This document shows positions 43,077-55,062 of a stretch of DNA of 64,000 nt, in pieces; within the stretch, counting starts at the first letter, position 1, and every line of letters starts with the position of its first letter. The position numbers were made by a program, and so were the translations under genes. The notes under the pieces are model-generated. The model made no database searches and was not told the DNA's origin. It saw only the letters and a list, made by a program, of their open reading frames with translations. This DNA is from Paracamarosporium sp. OC-R06-R3 (lineage: Eukaryota; Ascomycota; Dothideomycetes; Pleosporales; Didymosphaeriaceae). The stretch covers positions 310,001 to 374,000 of the forward strand of contig JACVRA010000128.1 in assembly GCA_019828545.1 (NCBI GenBank), read 5' to 3'.

Positions 43077-45887
43077 ATGGCCGACTCTTTGAAGGCCAAC
43101 GGCAATGGCCGCCCCAGCAACATCAAGCACCCCTCCGCGCCCTCCCTGATGATGAACGCCCACTTTGCTTCGGTCGGCGAGGATGCCTCCCGCGAGGACT
43201 ACGAGCATGGCATCCAGGTTATTGACGAGGACAAGCTGTTCAAGTGAGTCTCTGCATATTCCCCTGAGACGCTGTCCTGGCTAATAGCACCCGGCAGCTC
43301 GAATTTGGGCACATATCTGTCCCTCGAGAAGGTCATCCCCGCCGGCTTCAACTACCACCTCATATCCGTCTTCGGTTCTCAGTCTACGGGCAAGTCGACT
43401 CTGCTCAACTACCTCTTCGGCACACAGTTCGGTGTCATGTCCGAGCAGGAACGCCGCCAGACAACAAAAGGAATATGGATGAGCAAGAACAAGCGCGAAG
43501 ACAGCGAGAGGGGCATGGCGGAAAACATTTTGGTTATGGATGTAGAGGGTACGGACGGGCGTGAGCGCGGAGAAGACCAGGACTTTGAGCGCAAGAGCGC
43601 CCTGTTCGCACTGGCGACGAGCGAGGTGCTGATTGTGAACATCTGGGAGCACCAGGTCGGCTTATACCAAGGCGCAAACATGGGCCTGCTCAAGACCGTG
43701 TTTGAGGTCAACCTCCAGCTCTTCGTCAAGGACAGCAAGTGCGTATGCTCTATCTGTAGTATGGACTTTGCTAATGCTTTACAGAACCAGCCCGCGATCT
43801 CTACTATTTTTCGTCATCCGCGACCACCTGGGAACCACACCTCTCACCAATCTCCAAAACACATTAATACAAGATCTAAACAAGCTGTGGTCAACAATAT
43901 CGAAACCGAACGGCCTCGAGCAGTCACGGATAGAAGACTACTTTGACTTTGCGTTCGTCGCGTTGCCTCACAAGATTCTACAGCCGGAGAAGTTCGAGCA
44001 GGAGGTGCAGAAGCTGGGCACGCGCTTCCGGGAAGGATACAGTGACCCCAAGAAGAGCGGTCTACTCGACGAGTCCTCGCTTCCCGTGTTTCTACCGCAG
44101 TATCACCGCAGGATTCCCGCAGACGGTTTTGCTGTATACGCCGAGGGTGTCTGGGATCAAATCGTGAACAACAAGGACCTAGATTTGCCAACACAGCAAG
44201 AACTTCTCGCACAGTTCCGATGCGACGAAATTTCGCGAGAAGTCTTGATTGCATTCGACGAGAAGATCACACCACTGGAAGACAAGCAAGCGGAAGATGC
44301 GCGGGCCGGGAAGCCCTCAGTCATCCCTGATCTGGGAAGTGTCATGAACGCTGCTCGGTCACAAATTCTCAAGGACTTTGAGACGAACGCTAGTCGGTAT
44401 CACAAGGGTGTCTACACACGCAAGAAGGCGGAGCTTGAGAGCAAGGTTGACACGCGACTGAAGGCACTCTTCCAGAAGCAGCTCAGCGCAGCTCACAAGT
44501 CTGGTGTGGAGGCGTTCAGCAATGCCGTGAGCGGAGCCGTTAAGAGCGGGCAAAAGAAGGGCGCATCGTACGACTTTGCCCAGATCGTGGACGGCGAAAA
44601 GAAGAAGGCTCTGGAGAAGTTCGAAGCGGATGCACTAGCTATTGTCGTCGAGGGTGCGGCGTGGAGTACCTACAAGCAAGAGACGAACCTGTACAAGAAG
44701 GAGCTCGATGAAGTGTCAAGTCGCCTGCGGAAAGAGGAGATGCGTCGTTTGGCCACGCGCGTGGAACGCTGGGTTCGGTCACGCTTGGATGAGTCGATCG
44801 GTCTGGAATTCAACAAGCTCGGCAGCGGCCGAGGCGGTTCTGGAGCGCCTGAGCACGGCGACCGTCCTCATTCCGAGAAGGATCTGTGGGACCGTGTATG
44901 GACCATTTTCACCGAGACTGTTCAAGACGCTGAAAAACGGTTTACCGACCGAGCGCAAAGCTTCGACGCTAGTCCCGACGAAGTTGAGGTTGGCTTGTGG
45001 AGGCTACGCCGCAAGTCATGGGGCGTGCTTCGTGCAAAGATTGATGAAGAAGTCATGGAAGGCAACATCCTGTTGAAGCTTAGGGAGAACTTCGAAGACA
45101 AGTTCCGTTATGATGAGCATGGCGTTCCTCGGATATGGCGACCTACAGACGACATCGAGGGTCTATACACCAAGGCGCGCGAGTCAACAATCACCCTCAT
45201 CCCTCTTTTGGCTCGCTTCAAGCTGTCGAAAACGTCTTCGCCCCCTCCACTCGATGCTTGGATTGGCGATGCCCCTGCTTCGGTCTCTCCTGCTGACGAA
45301 GAGGACCTGACGCCCATTGGCGGCGTAGATGATGATGAGGGCAAGAGCCTCGAAGAAGAGATGACTACTATCAGTGACGCAAAGCAGGCCGACCTGCTCG
45401 TCCGCTTCAAGAAGACGGCTGATGGAGTTTACGTCGAAGCCAAGCGTAGCGCGATTGGCGGAATGACGCAAGTGCCCTTGTACTTCTACGGTTTACTGCT
45501 TGCACTGGGTTGGAACGAGATAGTAGCCGGTAAGTCCAACCCATCTCCATTTGCACCTCGATCCATATACTCACATGAACAACAGTTCTTCGCAACCCAA
45601 TCTACTTCATCTTCCTCATCCTCCTTGCCATCGGCGCCTACGTCACCTATACACTTAACCTGTGGGGTCCCATGGCTCGCATGGCCAACGCTGCATCCGC
45701 ACAGGCCCTCGATATCGGCAAGGAGCGGCTCCGCGAGTTCCTTGAGTCCTCGGACAGGGGACGCCAGGCTATGGCTATGGCGGACCAGCACGGTGGCAGG
45801 ACGAGGGACGAGGGTATCAGGATGGATCGCTTGAATGGCGATGGAAAGAAGAAGTCTGATGATGACGTGGATCTTGATGATATCTGA
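43077..45887 (+). CDS. sey1: Sey1/RHD3 dynamin-like GTPase of the endoplasmic reticulum
   Basis: Mediates homotypic fusion of ER tubules. Four exons, 43077-43243, 43298-43738, 43785-45529 and 45586-45887, give 884 residues. GTPase motifs are complete: P-loop GSQSTGKS at 82-89, switch I Thr in [22 protein letters not shown] (G3), and FVIRDH (G4). The long helical bundle follows, then two membrane segments near the C-terminus ([19 protein letters not shown] and [20 protein letters not shown]) separated only by the last intron join, and a cytosolic tail with an amphipathic helix. Introns are 54, 46 and 56 nt with consensus sites. The start ATG sits in CAAACCATGG and gives the usual short acidic leader. 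Length fits the family. Confidence 0.97.
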
Positions 45888-47000
45888 TATCTGATGTTGT
45901 AATGGTATTGGCAGCGCGGGTCCGACCTAGATTATGATGAAACGTATTCTTTGTTGGTAAGAGTTGGGTTGGATAGGTGGTAGTTGATGGCTTGGTTGGC
46001 AGGACTGCTAAGTTCGTGTTGCGAGCTTGACGAATAGAGGTATAGAAGAGAAGGGATAGGATGGGGTTCTTGGTAACGAAATATGTGTTATGACTGATTG
46101 TTGTCCATGTGTCTGTGATCTGTTCTTGGTCTGTTGTTCATGATACCTGCAATGCCCTTCACGTGATGCGATACTTTCTGGCCGTGAGCTAGCGATTATG
46201 TCTCCCACAGCCACCTCACCGAGCAAGCACAAGCTTCGCCCGACTTGCGCATGTCGTCTCCGCGCCGGCCGAACCCCAGGTTGAGCCCAGATGGAGCTTG
46301 CCCAGTTCGGCCTGGCTCCTCACGTTGGACGTCCGCGTGGCCCACTTTTGCGCCAGAGCACATGTGAAAGGGACCTTCATGGCATGTGAGGCTAGGAGGT
46401 GCATATACCACAAACCCATGGTATAGAACACACGTAGCAAGTACACGCAGAGCCTCACGGTAAATCTCCGCGCAGCCAACAGCACAGCGGAAGTCGTGCA
46501 ACAACGATGTCGCGCATCGGCAACGCCTAGCCGAAACGCGTAATTCAGTCGGAAGCCCGTAAGCGGCGGTTGCGATTGGCTGGGCGGCGTGCCTCGGTCC
46601 ACGGGCGGGCCAGCTCTATGCGACGAGAGCATCCTTTGAAAAGGTGGACCGCCGTGTGCCGCGGCTCCCTCTGGGCTGTTCTCCAGATTCTCCAGATTCC
46701 CCAGGTCTCGTACAGTGTTTCTTGCCCGGACGGTCATTTATTAAACGGCGGCTGAACTGCGTTGCGCGGCGAGCTGGGCTGAAAGCATTCTGTCATACCT
46801 ACGAAGTACCGTTAGCCAAGATCCCTGAATAGTAGGTATGTCATTGGGACAGTCGGACACGCCGACGCCTGCTTTGGCTCTGGTGGATGATCTGTCTCTT
46901 CGATATGGAGCGCTCACTGAAATTAATCTCAGTATATACACCGTGCAACAGCACCCGTTATACGTCGTCGACCTCCGCCGTTCGTTGTGTTTTGGCCGCG

Positions 47001-47024
47001 GAGCTTGAGCTTGAGCTTGAGCTT
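47001..47024 (+). repeat. Hexamer tandem repeat (GAGCTT)4
   Basis: Four perfect units, about 20 bp upstream of the TATA box of the acyl-CoA synthetase gene. Confidence 0.85.
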
Positions 47025-47045
47025 TACAATTGCGCCACCCTCGAG

Positions 47046-47056
47046 ATATATATATA
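47046..47056 (+). promoter_or_regulatory. TATA box of the acyl-CoA synthetase gene
   Basis: ATATATATATA about 40 nt before a start codon in the strong context CCACCATG. A short leader is implied. Confidence 0.6.
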
Positions 47057-47095
47057 CCCACGTAGCTTCGAAGCGGACACCGTACATAGGCCACC

Positions 47096-49531
47096 ATGTT
47101 CGGAACGTCAGACCTCCAGCTGCAGCGCGCGCAGGAGCTTGCGCCGCCGCCGCAGAAGGGCCAGCCTTATGGCGTGCAGCTTCCAGGGTCCAAGACGGAG
47201 GGCCGCAGCGCTGTGTACCGTCATTGGAGATTCGCGGATAAGCCTCTGTTGGAGACGTTGGATCCTGCGGTATGCAGCATCATCTTCTTCCAAGAATCGA
47301 ATCATAAAAGGAACAACTCAAGCTGATACAATAACCACAGATCACAACGCCTCACGAAGGTTTCGAAGCCGCCGGTACGTGCTACCAACACCCCATTACA
47401 CCCCGCTATTCCTCGCTGACTGGAAGTGCTAGCCACGAGATACCCGAAGAACAAGTGCCTTGGCCACCGTCCGTACGATCCTGTCACGAAGACATTCGGC
47501 GCATACGTCTGGCAGGATTACGAGACTATACAGAGAAGGAGGAAGAACTTTGGAGCTGGGCTACTCCATTTACATAGGAGAGCGGGAGTGACGGAGGAGA
47601 GCTTTGGCGTGGGCTTGTGGTGCCAGAATAGGCCTGAGTGGCAAATTACTGGTATGTGGGATTATCTTGCGTGGACAAAAGTTACGATTCGGTCTGCATG
47701 ACTAGGCTCTTACCGAGAAATGCACTGGACGAATCTCTTGCCCATGTTTACTGTCCTAGATGCAAAGGCTAACATATATAGATCTGGGATGCATGTCTCA
47801 GCGCCTCTACACTGTCTCGCTATACGACACCCTGGGCCCGGACACGACCGAATACATTATCAACCACTCAGGCTTGAACTGCGTTGTCACCGCTCTGAAC
47901 CATGTAGTCACCCTTTTGAAATTGAAGCCGCGGCTGCCGACCCTCAAGTTGATCATCGTCCTGGACCCGCTCTCCGCTGGCGAACAAGCAGGGTCATCAA
48001 AAGGCGATCTCTTGAACGACATGGCGAGCGACTTGGGCATCACCATCCATTACATCGGAGACGTGGAAGCCTTGGGTGAGGAGCAACCGCTTCCTTACAA
48101 CCCTCCTACTCCCGACGATATCGTCACCATCAACTACACATCTGGTACCACTGGGGACCCCAAGGGAGTCGTGTTGACGCACCGAGCTGCGGAAGCAGGG
48201 TTATGCTCATCTCTTATAATGTTTAACAGTACAAACACCGGCATCTATGCTTCTTTCCTTCCTCTTGCTCATATCTACCAACGATTAGGAGAACACAGTG
48301 CATTAAGCACGGGCTCTTGCATAGGCTATTTCCACGGTAACATTGCAGAGTTGGTCGACGACCTGAAGCTTCTCCGGCCGACTATGGTTCCTGGTGTGCC
48401 GAGATTGTACAACCGGTTCGGCGCTGCCATCAAGGACGCCACTGTCGAGCAGACTGGCGTGCGAGGTGCGCTGTCTCGCCATGTAGTGTCCAAAAAAATG
48501 GCCGCTATTGAAGACAAGCACAACCCGAGTAACACGCACATCCTATACGACCGCATATGGTCTAAGAAGGTTGCTGCCGGTCTGGGTCTCGACAGAGTGA
48601 AGAACATGGTGTCCGGATCCGCTCCAATCGACCCGTCCCTCCTCCAGTTCCTCCGCATCGTCTTCAGCAACAACTTCCACCAGGGATACGGCCTCACTGA
48701 GACCTATGCCATCGGCCTCGTGCAAAGCGAGGGTGACTTGACTGCCGGCTCCTGCGGTGGCCCCGCCCCTTGTGCGGAACTCTGCCTTGTCGACGTTCCC
48801 GACATGGAGTACCTGACCACAGACAAGCCGTATCCGCGCGGCGAGCTGCTCATGCGGTGCACCACGCAGTTCCGCGAGTACTTCCAAAACCCTGAGGAGA
48901 CGGCAAAGGCAGTCGACGCAGACGGCTGGTTCCACACCGGCGACATCTGCTCCGTGGACGAGCTCGGTCGCTTCAAGATCATCGACCGCAGGAAGAACGT
49001 GCTCAAGCTCGCGCAGGGCGAGTACATCAGCCCCGAGCGCATCGAGAACGTATACCTTGCTAACTGCGGGTGGATGGCTACTGCGTACGTGCACGGTGAC
49101 AGCCACCAATCTTTCCTCGTGGGCATCTTTGGCGTCGCGCCGGACATGTTCCCTGCTTTTGCGAGCAAGGTCCTGGGCGAGAAGATTGCGGTTGGCGATG
49201 TCGATGCACTGAAGGCAGCGCTAAAGGATAAGAAGGTGGAGAAGGCAGTGCTCAAAGAGTTGGAGCGTGCGGGCAAGAAGAACAAGTTTAACAGTTATGA
49301 GAAGGTCAAGGCCGTGAGGTTGTTCTTGGATCCGTTCACAGTCGAGAACCAGCTTTTGACGCCGACGTGAGTACCCTTTTCTTCTTTCGCTTCGAGAATG
49401 GTAAACTGACATTATACAGGCTCAAGTTGAAGCGTCCGCAGACTGCAAAGGCATTCAGACAGCATCTCGACGACTGCTACGAGGAGGCGCTTGCTGAGGA
49501 AGCAAACGGCAAGGTCAAGGCGAAGCTATAG
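47096..49531 (+). CDS. faa1: Long-chain fatty-acyl-CoA synthetase
   Basis: Activates fatty acids with ATP and CoA. Five exons, 47096-47269, 47341-47374, 47433-47651, 47782-49366 and 49420-49531, give 707 residues. The second exon is only 34 nt (ITTPHEGFEAA), and both flanking joins stay in frame. Motifs: YTSGTTGDPKGVVLTH near 260 (P-loop), FLPLAHIYQR, GYGLTETYAIG, DGWFHTGDICSVDELGRFKIIDRRKNVLKLAQGEYISPERIENVY near 520-565 (the fatty-acyl-CoA synthetase signature), and a closing LKLKRPQTAKAF. No N-terminal membrane segment; the C-terminal tripeptide AKL resembles a type 1 peroxisomal signal, so a peroxisomal form is possible. The symbol follows yeast FAA genes; which paralog it matches is not resolved. 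Confidence 0.95.
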
Positions 49532-50051
49532 AGCCGCATCACGGCGCATGTACATTACTCGTCCTAGACATAGACAGACTAGATCCTACCACCGCCATGT
49601 ACAAGTACACACCAACCAATACAAATAAATCTAGACCATCACCGCATTTCTTCGCAAAACTGCACCTTTCCACATACGCTATCTCGCATCTACTATCCTG
49701 CGCCTACTTCCTTCCTTTCTCCTCACCGCCAAGATTCATATCCTAGCAGGGCGAAATACGCCGCCTCGCCTCGCATACATTTTACCCCCTTTCGTGTGTA
49801 AGCTTACATCGCCCGACGACGACGACTCCACTGGCTTCCCCAATGACGTACGTAGCGCGGCACACCTCACTCCACCATATACCCGCAGCATTGACTCAAA
49901 TCGACCGCGCGAAGGATACATAAACGAAGTTTCCCTTCCCAGCTGAACGTAATGTAACGAACAACACACCGTCTACCTCCCATCTCATTCATTTCCTCTC
50001 CCTTACGTATATTCCCTTTCCTCTGCTTGCTTGCTTCCTTCCACCCCCACA
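49532..50051. other. Intergenic region upstream of the second alcohol dehydrogenase
   Basis: 520 bp with the synthetase 3' end and the dehydrogenase promoter. Pyrimidine-rich just before the start codon. No clear TATA box. Confidence 0.5.
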
Positions 50052-51170
50052 ATGTCCCCCCCTCCTGCAATCCCAAAAACAATGCACGCCTACCGCACCT
50101 CCTTCACCGACCCACCCCCGCGGCAGCCCTCCCTCCACAAAATCCCAACACCCACCCCCGGACCATCAGACATCCTCCTCCGCATCCTCGCAACAGGCGT
50201 CTGCCACTCAGACTGCACGCTCCTCACCCTGCCCTCCCCCATCCACGGCATGCAGTCCACCTACACGCCCGGCCACGAAGCCTGCGGGTCCGTCGTCGCG
50301 CTGGGATCCGCCGTTTCGCCCGCAGAAGTAGGCTTCGACATCGGGGATACGGTGGGCGTGCACATCATCCCGGGGTGCGGCGACGAAGCAGGATGTCCAG
50401 AGTGTTCGCGCGGGCTGCACCGCGTGTGTCGGCGTGCGGGGAGCGGGAACTACGGGCTAGGTATATCTGACGGATTCTTCGCCGAGTACGCGGTCGTTGC
50501 TGCGCGGGCGGCGGTTAGGGTCCCGCTGGGGCTACGGGTGCAAGAGGTGGCTGTGAGTGCCGACGCGGTGCTTACGGCGTGGCATGCCGTGAGGTACACC
50601 GGGGGTGTTAGACAGGACGACACGGTCGCGATTTTCGGGCTTGGCGGCGTGGGGTTGAATGCGTTGCAGGCTGTGCTTGCGCTGGGGGTGGATGTGGAGA
50701 GGGTGTTTGTGGCGGATAAGAGGGGGGATGCGCTTGCGGAGGCGGTGAAGTTGGGTGTGCGAAGGGAGCATGCGTTTTTGGTTGGGGAGGATGAAGGGGT
50801 GTCGATGGAGAGGTTTGTCGAGGAGAAGGGTGTCCAGGTTGACGTTGTGTTTGACTTTGTGGGGCATGAGAGTACGATGTTAGGCGCGCAGATGGTGGTT
50901 AGGTGTGGGGGGACGATTGTGCTGGTGGGATTGATGGGTCAGATGGTGCAGGTCCTGCCCATGGTAATGGTGCTCAAGGCGGCGAGTATCAGGACGGCGT
51001 ATAATGGGTCGATGGAGGCGTTTCGGGAGTGTCTGGAGCTGATGGCGAAGGGGGTGCTGAAGCCGGTTGTGGAGACGGACTCGATACGGAGGTTGCCAGA
51101 TGTGTTGAGGGAGTTGGATGAAGGGAGGATCAATAATCGGATGGTGCTGCTGCCTGACTGGGAAGAGTGA
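50052..51170 (+). CDS. Zinc-dependent alcohol dehydrogenase, intronless
   Basis: Medium-chain dehydrogenase of 372 residues without introns. ATG chosen in CCCCACAATGTCC. Motifs: ATGVCHSDCTLL (catalytic Cys), TPGHEACGSVVALG (catalytic His), structural zinc lobe IPGCGDEAGCPECSRGLHRVC, and nucleotide-binding IFGLGGVGLNALQ. Codons are strongly GC-ended compared with the dehydrogenase at 23317. The two share the unusual PGCG-x3/4-C-x2-CSR-L lobe and the GGxGxNALQ loop, so they belong to one subfamily. Physiological alcohol unknown. It is not next to other oxidative genes. Confidence 0.92.
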   Translation: MSPPPAIPKTMHAYRTSFTDPPPRQPSLHKIPTPTPGPSDILLRILATGVCHSDCTLLTLPSPIHGMQSTYTPGHEACGSVVALGSAVSPAEVGFDIGDTVGVHIIPGCGDEAGCPECSRGLHRVCRRAGSGNYGLGISDGFFAEYAVVAARAAVRVPLGLRVQEVAVSADAVLTAWHAVRYTGGVRQDDTVAIFGLGGVGLNALQAVLALGVDVERVFVADKRGDALAEAVKLGVRREHAFLVGEDEGVSMERFVEEKGVQVDVVFDFVGHESTMLGAQMVVRCGGTIVLVGLMGQMVQVLPMVMVLKAASIRTAYNGSMEAFRECLELMAKGVLKPVVETDSIRRLPDVLRELDEGRINNRMVLLPDWEE

Positions 51171-51661
51171 AGACATAGATGGCCTGGTGGGTTTGGCCAG
51201 CCTGTCGGTGCACGTAAGCCAGCGTGTTCTTGCATCGACAACATGTGTATAATCCGATGCTGACTTCCATGTTTCTAACATGGTTTCTGAGTCGGCATTG
51301 ACTTTGCTGTCATCGATCCGCTGCAAATATCCAATCACTGCGTGTCTGATCTTCACGAGCCAGAAAGGCAGACCAACGCAACTAACAGAAGGAAGGCAAT
51401 AGGTTCGGCATGGATATGGAGTTTCTTATGTACCAAGTGTAGAGTTCGCCTTCTATTATAGTCACATGCTGGTGGCTTAAACCGAGGTGTCTATGATTTA
51501 CACAAAAGGTAACGTGCAAAGTGCAAACACCCTCATCCAAAAACCAGGTGTACCGTATAGAAAACAAGGATGAGCCTCCGTGGTATGCAAGTACGCCAAA
51601 CACCGAAGTATGCATACGCCACAGGGGGATATCCAAGCGTAACACCAACTCCGCTCGACGT
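51171..51661. other. Convergent 3' intergenic region
   Basis: 490 bp between the ends of the alcohol dehydrogenase and protein phosphatase 5 genes. Should hold both terminators; nothing else seen. Confidence 0.55.
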
Positions 51662-53251
51662 TTACAGCATGCCTTGAAGGCCGTTTGATGCGTAGGCCAT
51701 GGGTTTGATGTTTGGATGCGGCACTGCTTCAAACTGCGTGAAATTGAGCTTGTATTCCGGTCCAATCTTGATGAAGGCTCCCTTGTTTCCGGTGCTATCA
51801 CAGTAGTGCGGTGCAGAAAAGACGGTGATACACTTGCCGTCATGCTCGACCTCGTAACCATCCATGCGGACTTCGTGGGAGCGGATAATGGCCTCGAGAT
51901 TGTTGTTCTCGCAGAAGCGCTTGGTAACATCGGGACCGAATTGCAGACCTACACCACGTTTCGAAGGACCACGGCCAGGCTGCGTCTGTGGATCCGTCCA
52001 GAGCATTTCCATCATCAGTCCTGACTGCCCGGGTTGCCGCTGCTTGAAGCGGTCCAATTTCCTCACGTCGTCGAGCGTGATGTTGTCATCTGAGAAGAGA
52101 CCGCCGTGGAGCACGAAGTACTTCTTGCCGATGAGCGTTGCGAGAGGAAGAGCGGAGAAAGACTCGGAGAAGAGCTTGAAGACGCGCTCGGTGTATTTGG
52201 CACGGCACTCGCCTTCAAACCCATACATGCGGTTCATGTCGTCGGTCTCGTGGTTTCCGCGGTTGAGGAAGAACTTATCGGGGTACAGCCACTTGTAGGC
52301 GTACAGCAAAAGCGCGATTTCAGTAGACCAAGAACCTCGGTCGACAAAGTCGCCGTTAAAGAGGAACATGTGCTTCTCTGAGGGCTTGCCAGCGAGGCGG
52401 AAGATCTCCATGAGGTCGAAGTATTGACCTGCGCGCAGTCAGCAACCAACATTCTAAGTCGAAACCACTGCAGGACCTACCGTGAGTGTCTCCGCAGACG
52501 GTAATCTCCTGGCCATTCTCGACATCCACTTCCACCATGGTCGGCTCTTTCTTGACAAGGTCCATGACGGCTAATATGATCTGGTAGACGTATTTCTTGG
52601 CCAACTTCTTGCCGTTCTTGAATCGCTCGATCATGTCTTCCACGAACTCGAGCGTGATCGTGTCCTCGAGTTTTGCGCCGTCGTAGGAGGGGTCGACAAC
52701 CATGTGCTCAACGTCCAGGCCTTCTGCTGCCGAGGGTGCATCTTCCACCTCGATTGCCTTCAAGAAGGCGTCACGCTTTACAATCTTCTCGCAGTCGGCT
52801 AACCGGATTTTGGCAGTGGCATCGCCAGGGGCCTTCTTCACTACCAGCTTCCAGTCACGTAGAGCTTCGCGGTGGCGCAAAATCGCGGTGTGTGCGGAGG
52901 CTCGACGGTAATATGCCTACAAGTGTGGTAAGCCCGGCGGCTCTGCACTGAAGCGCGGGTGTGTTTACCTTGACATTGTTCGGATCGAGCTCAATTGCCT
53001 TGTCGGCATCTTGTATTGCCAGGCCGTACGACTCTAACTTGATATTCGCCTGCTGTGTTGTCAGAAAGGTGGTCGCGTGTGCGGGGCAGTCCCAGGCTGA
53101 CCTGTGCGCGGTTCGTGTAGAACGACGGCTCCTTGTCGTAAGCCGCGATGGCCTTGTTGTACCAGTCTACGGCGGCAGGCCAGTCCTGCTTCTTGAAGGC
53201 CTCATTGCCCTTGTTCTTCAGCTCGGTAGCCTCGGCCAGCGAGCTCCCCAT
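51662..53251 (-). CDS. ppt1: Serine/threonine protein phosphatase 5 with TPR domain
   Basis: Hsp90-associated phosphatase. Four exons, 53102-53251, 52969-53049, 52481-52916 and 51662-52428, give 477 residues. Three TPR motifs occupy about 1-110 (ATELKNKGNEAFKKQDWPAAVDWYNKAI opens the first; Lys and Asn positions fit the Hsp90-binding carboxylate clamp). The PPP catalytic domain starts near 190: VCGDTHGQYFDL, FNGDFVDRGSWSTE, NRGNHETDDMN, HGGLFSDD, SHEV and FSAPHYCDSTGN. All metal and catalytic residues are present. Introns are 52, 52 and 52 nt. The C-terminus PMAYASNGLQGML keeps the usual autoinhibitory-helix region short. Divergent from the Spt4 gene with only 309 bp between starts. Confidence 0.96.
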
Positions 53252-53560
53252 GGCGGCGACTCGGAATGGCGGGGGACGAAGGCTGTAAGCGCAGCGAGAG
53301 CGGCGCGGGAAGGTGCAGACGGGAGCGCACGTGGAAAGAGCGGCCTGAGCGCCGTGAGTAAACAAAGTCGGCGGAAGGAGCTTGGGAGGAGGCAGGCGGC
53401 AGAAACACCACGGCAACCTGTGCAGCTCATAAAAACTCTCGACCGGTCCCCACGTTCCATCATAACGCCTCGCCTGAACCCGCCACCCGCAGCATCAACC
53501 GCGCATCAGCCAGCCAGCGATCCCTACCGTCCCGAATAGGCAAGGCTACCATCGACCAAC
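53252..53560. other. Divergent promoter, protein phosphatase 5 / Spt4
   Basis: 309 bp, GC-rich, without a TATA box. Should drive both housekeeping genes. Confidence 0.55.
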
Positions 53561-54532
53561 ATGACGAACCGGGGTCGCGCCGTCGTCGTCAAGAAGAACA
53601 AGTACCGGGACGTTTGGGTCAACTCCAAGGGCCAGGAGGTTTCTCCGCCGAGCTCGCCAGAGCGCGAGAGGGAGCTCCGTGAGAAAGCCTGTCTTGGGCG
53701 GCGAAGGATCGACCGTTGATGTGCAGCAGGTTCCAAGAGCAAGCCTCAGCAGAAGCTCTCTAGCGAGCCGCCGGCCCCGGCGCCGTCTAGAAGCCAAGGC
53801 TCCCCGATCACTGAACAAAGCGTTACCCGCCGCGATGCTCTTGCGCACCTGTTCGACGACCTCACTGACACTCAGGACCACGACAAGCCCGTCCCCTCAG
53901 TCGAACCCAGGCACACTCTTTCACGCACCAGTTCCTTCGGCGATTTGCTTGAGCAAGCGCTAACTTACGAGCGTTTCCCTAACGAGAACAAGAACACTCC
54001 CAACGAAGGCCTAGCTCGTCCTCCACAACCAGTTCCAGAGAAGAATCTCCAGGTCCAGCAGCCCACGCCCATCTCGCACGGCACTCTCTCCCTTTCACCT
54101 TTCAACGCGCCCTCCGCACAACCCGTCGAACAGCTTGGAGAAGCCGACGACATGGCCACCGCAAACAACTTCATCCCCACCAACCAGCACCGCAACATGC
54201 GCGCCTGCATGGTGTGCTCCATCGTCAAGACACACCAACAGTTCCTCAACTTCGGCTGCCCTAATTGCGAAAAGTTCCTCGAGCTCCGCAACAACCCCGA
54301 GACCATCCAGGACTGCACGAGCCAGGTCTTCGAGGGCCTCATCACCGTCAGCGACACGAGCAAGAGCTGGGTGGCCCGATGGCAGCGTCTCGAGGGTTAC
54401 GTACCAGGCGTCTATGCCGTGCAGGTGGAGGGTATCCTGCCAGAGGATGTCATCAGCTCGGCTGAGGAGAACGGCGTCCACTACATCCCGCGAGATGGAT
54501 CGGTGAACGAGGCGCTTCCTACAGATGGTTGA
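53561..54532 (+). CDS. spt4: Transcription elongation factor Spt4 with long N-terminal extension
   Basis: The C-terminal 126 residues (181-306) are a complete Spt4: RACMVCSIVKTHQQFLNFGCPNCE zinc finger, CTSQVFEGLITVSD and SWVARWQRLEGYVPGVYAV. Spt4 partners Spt5 in the DSIF elongation complex. Upstream the frame stays open, and a 51-nt intron (53679-53729, donor GTGAGA) joins it to an ATG at 53561 (MTNRGRAVVVKKNKYRDVWV), giving 306 residues. The extension is disordered and rich in Ser, Pro, Gln and charged residues (PPSSPEREREL). A shorter protein could start at the ATG at 54152, which lies directly before ATANNFIPTNQ. No other gene is seen in the extension. Either a real extension or an upstream gene read into spt4. 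Confidence 0.88.
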
Positions 54533-55062
54533 GCGCTTGTTGTTGGGAAGGCTTAAGAGTCTAAATACGGATATGGCACGGGGAGAGTCTGCATGTTGAA
54601 CGGAGACTTTGGCGTAAATCAGGACGTATTGTCTGGTTGTCTTGCTTATCGGCTGCAATAAACGGAACGGGAGCGGTACCATGCAGCATCTTCAGCGACG
54701 GAGTTACGGAAATACCACATCATAGTGTTGATTTCACGGAATGCTTTTAAAATTGGAGAGTACGGGACCTTTGTTATAGGATGCTTCTCATAGGGTGCAG
54801 CCCTCTAGATCAATGGACGCTGATATAGCTGTTTCACATTGTATGTGACCGTGTGACGGTCTTTCTTCGTAGATTCACGTCATGACACTCAGCATACCGT
54901 ATCTCTCAGACCTTACAGCTTTCGGCGTTAAGCCATCCGTCATTCGGGTATATACACAAATAATTCCATGCTTCAAATCAGCCCGAACGCCATAAAAATG
55001 CCCTCATCCCACGCTCCCATCGCCAATTATGAATACCCTTTCCCCCTCTACACACATTCTCT
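54533..55062. other. Convergent 3' intergenic region
   Basis: 530 bp between the ends of the Spt4 and Mid1 genes. AT-rich. No gene or repeat seen. Confidence 0.55.

Larger units (their letters stand above)
45888..47095. other. Intergenic region upstream of the acyl-CoA synthetase
   Basis: 1.2 kb. Featureless open frames on both strands near 46200-46750 are rich in Arg, Pro and Gly; no domain seen. The last 100 bp hold a GAGCTT tandem repeat and a TATA box. Confidence 0.55.

Noticed and set aside
46196..46737. Minus-strand open frames of 102 and 173 codons
   Set aside because: No domain, signal or homology-like motif; probably chance in a GC-rich intergenic stretch.
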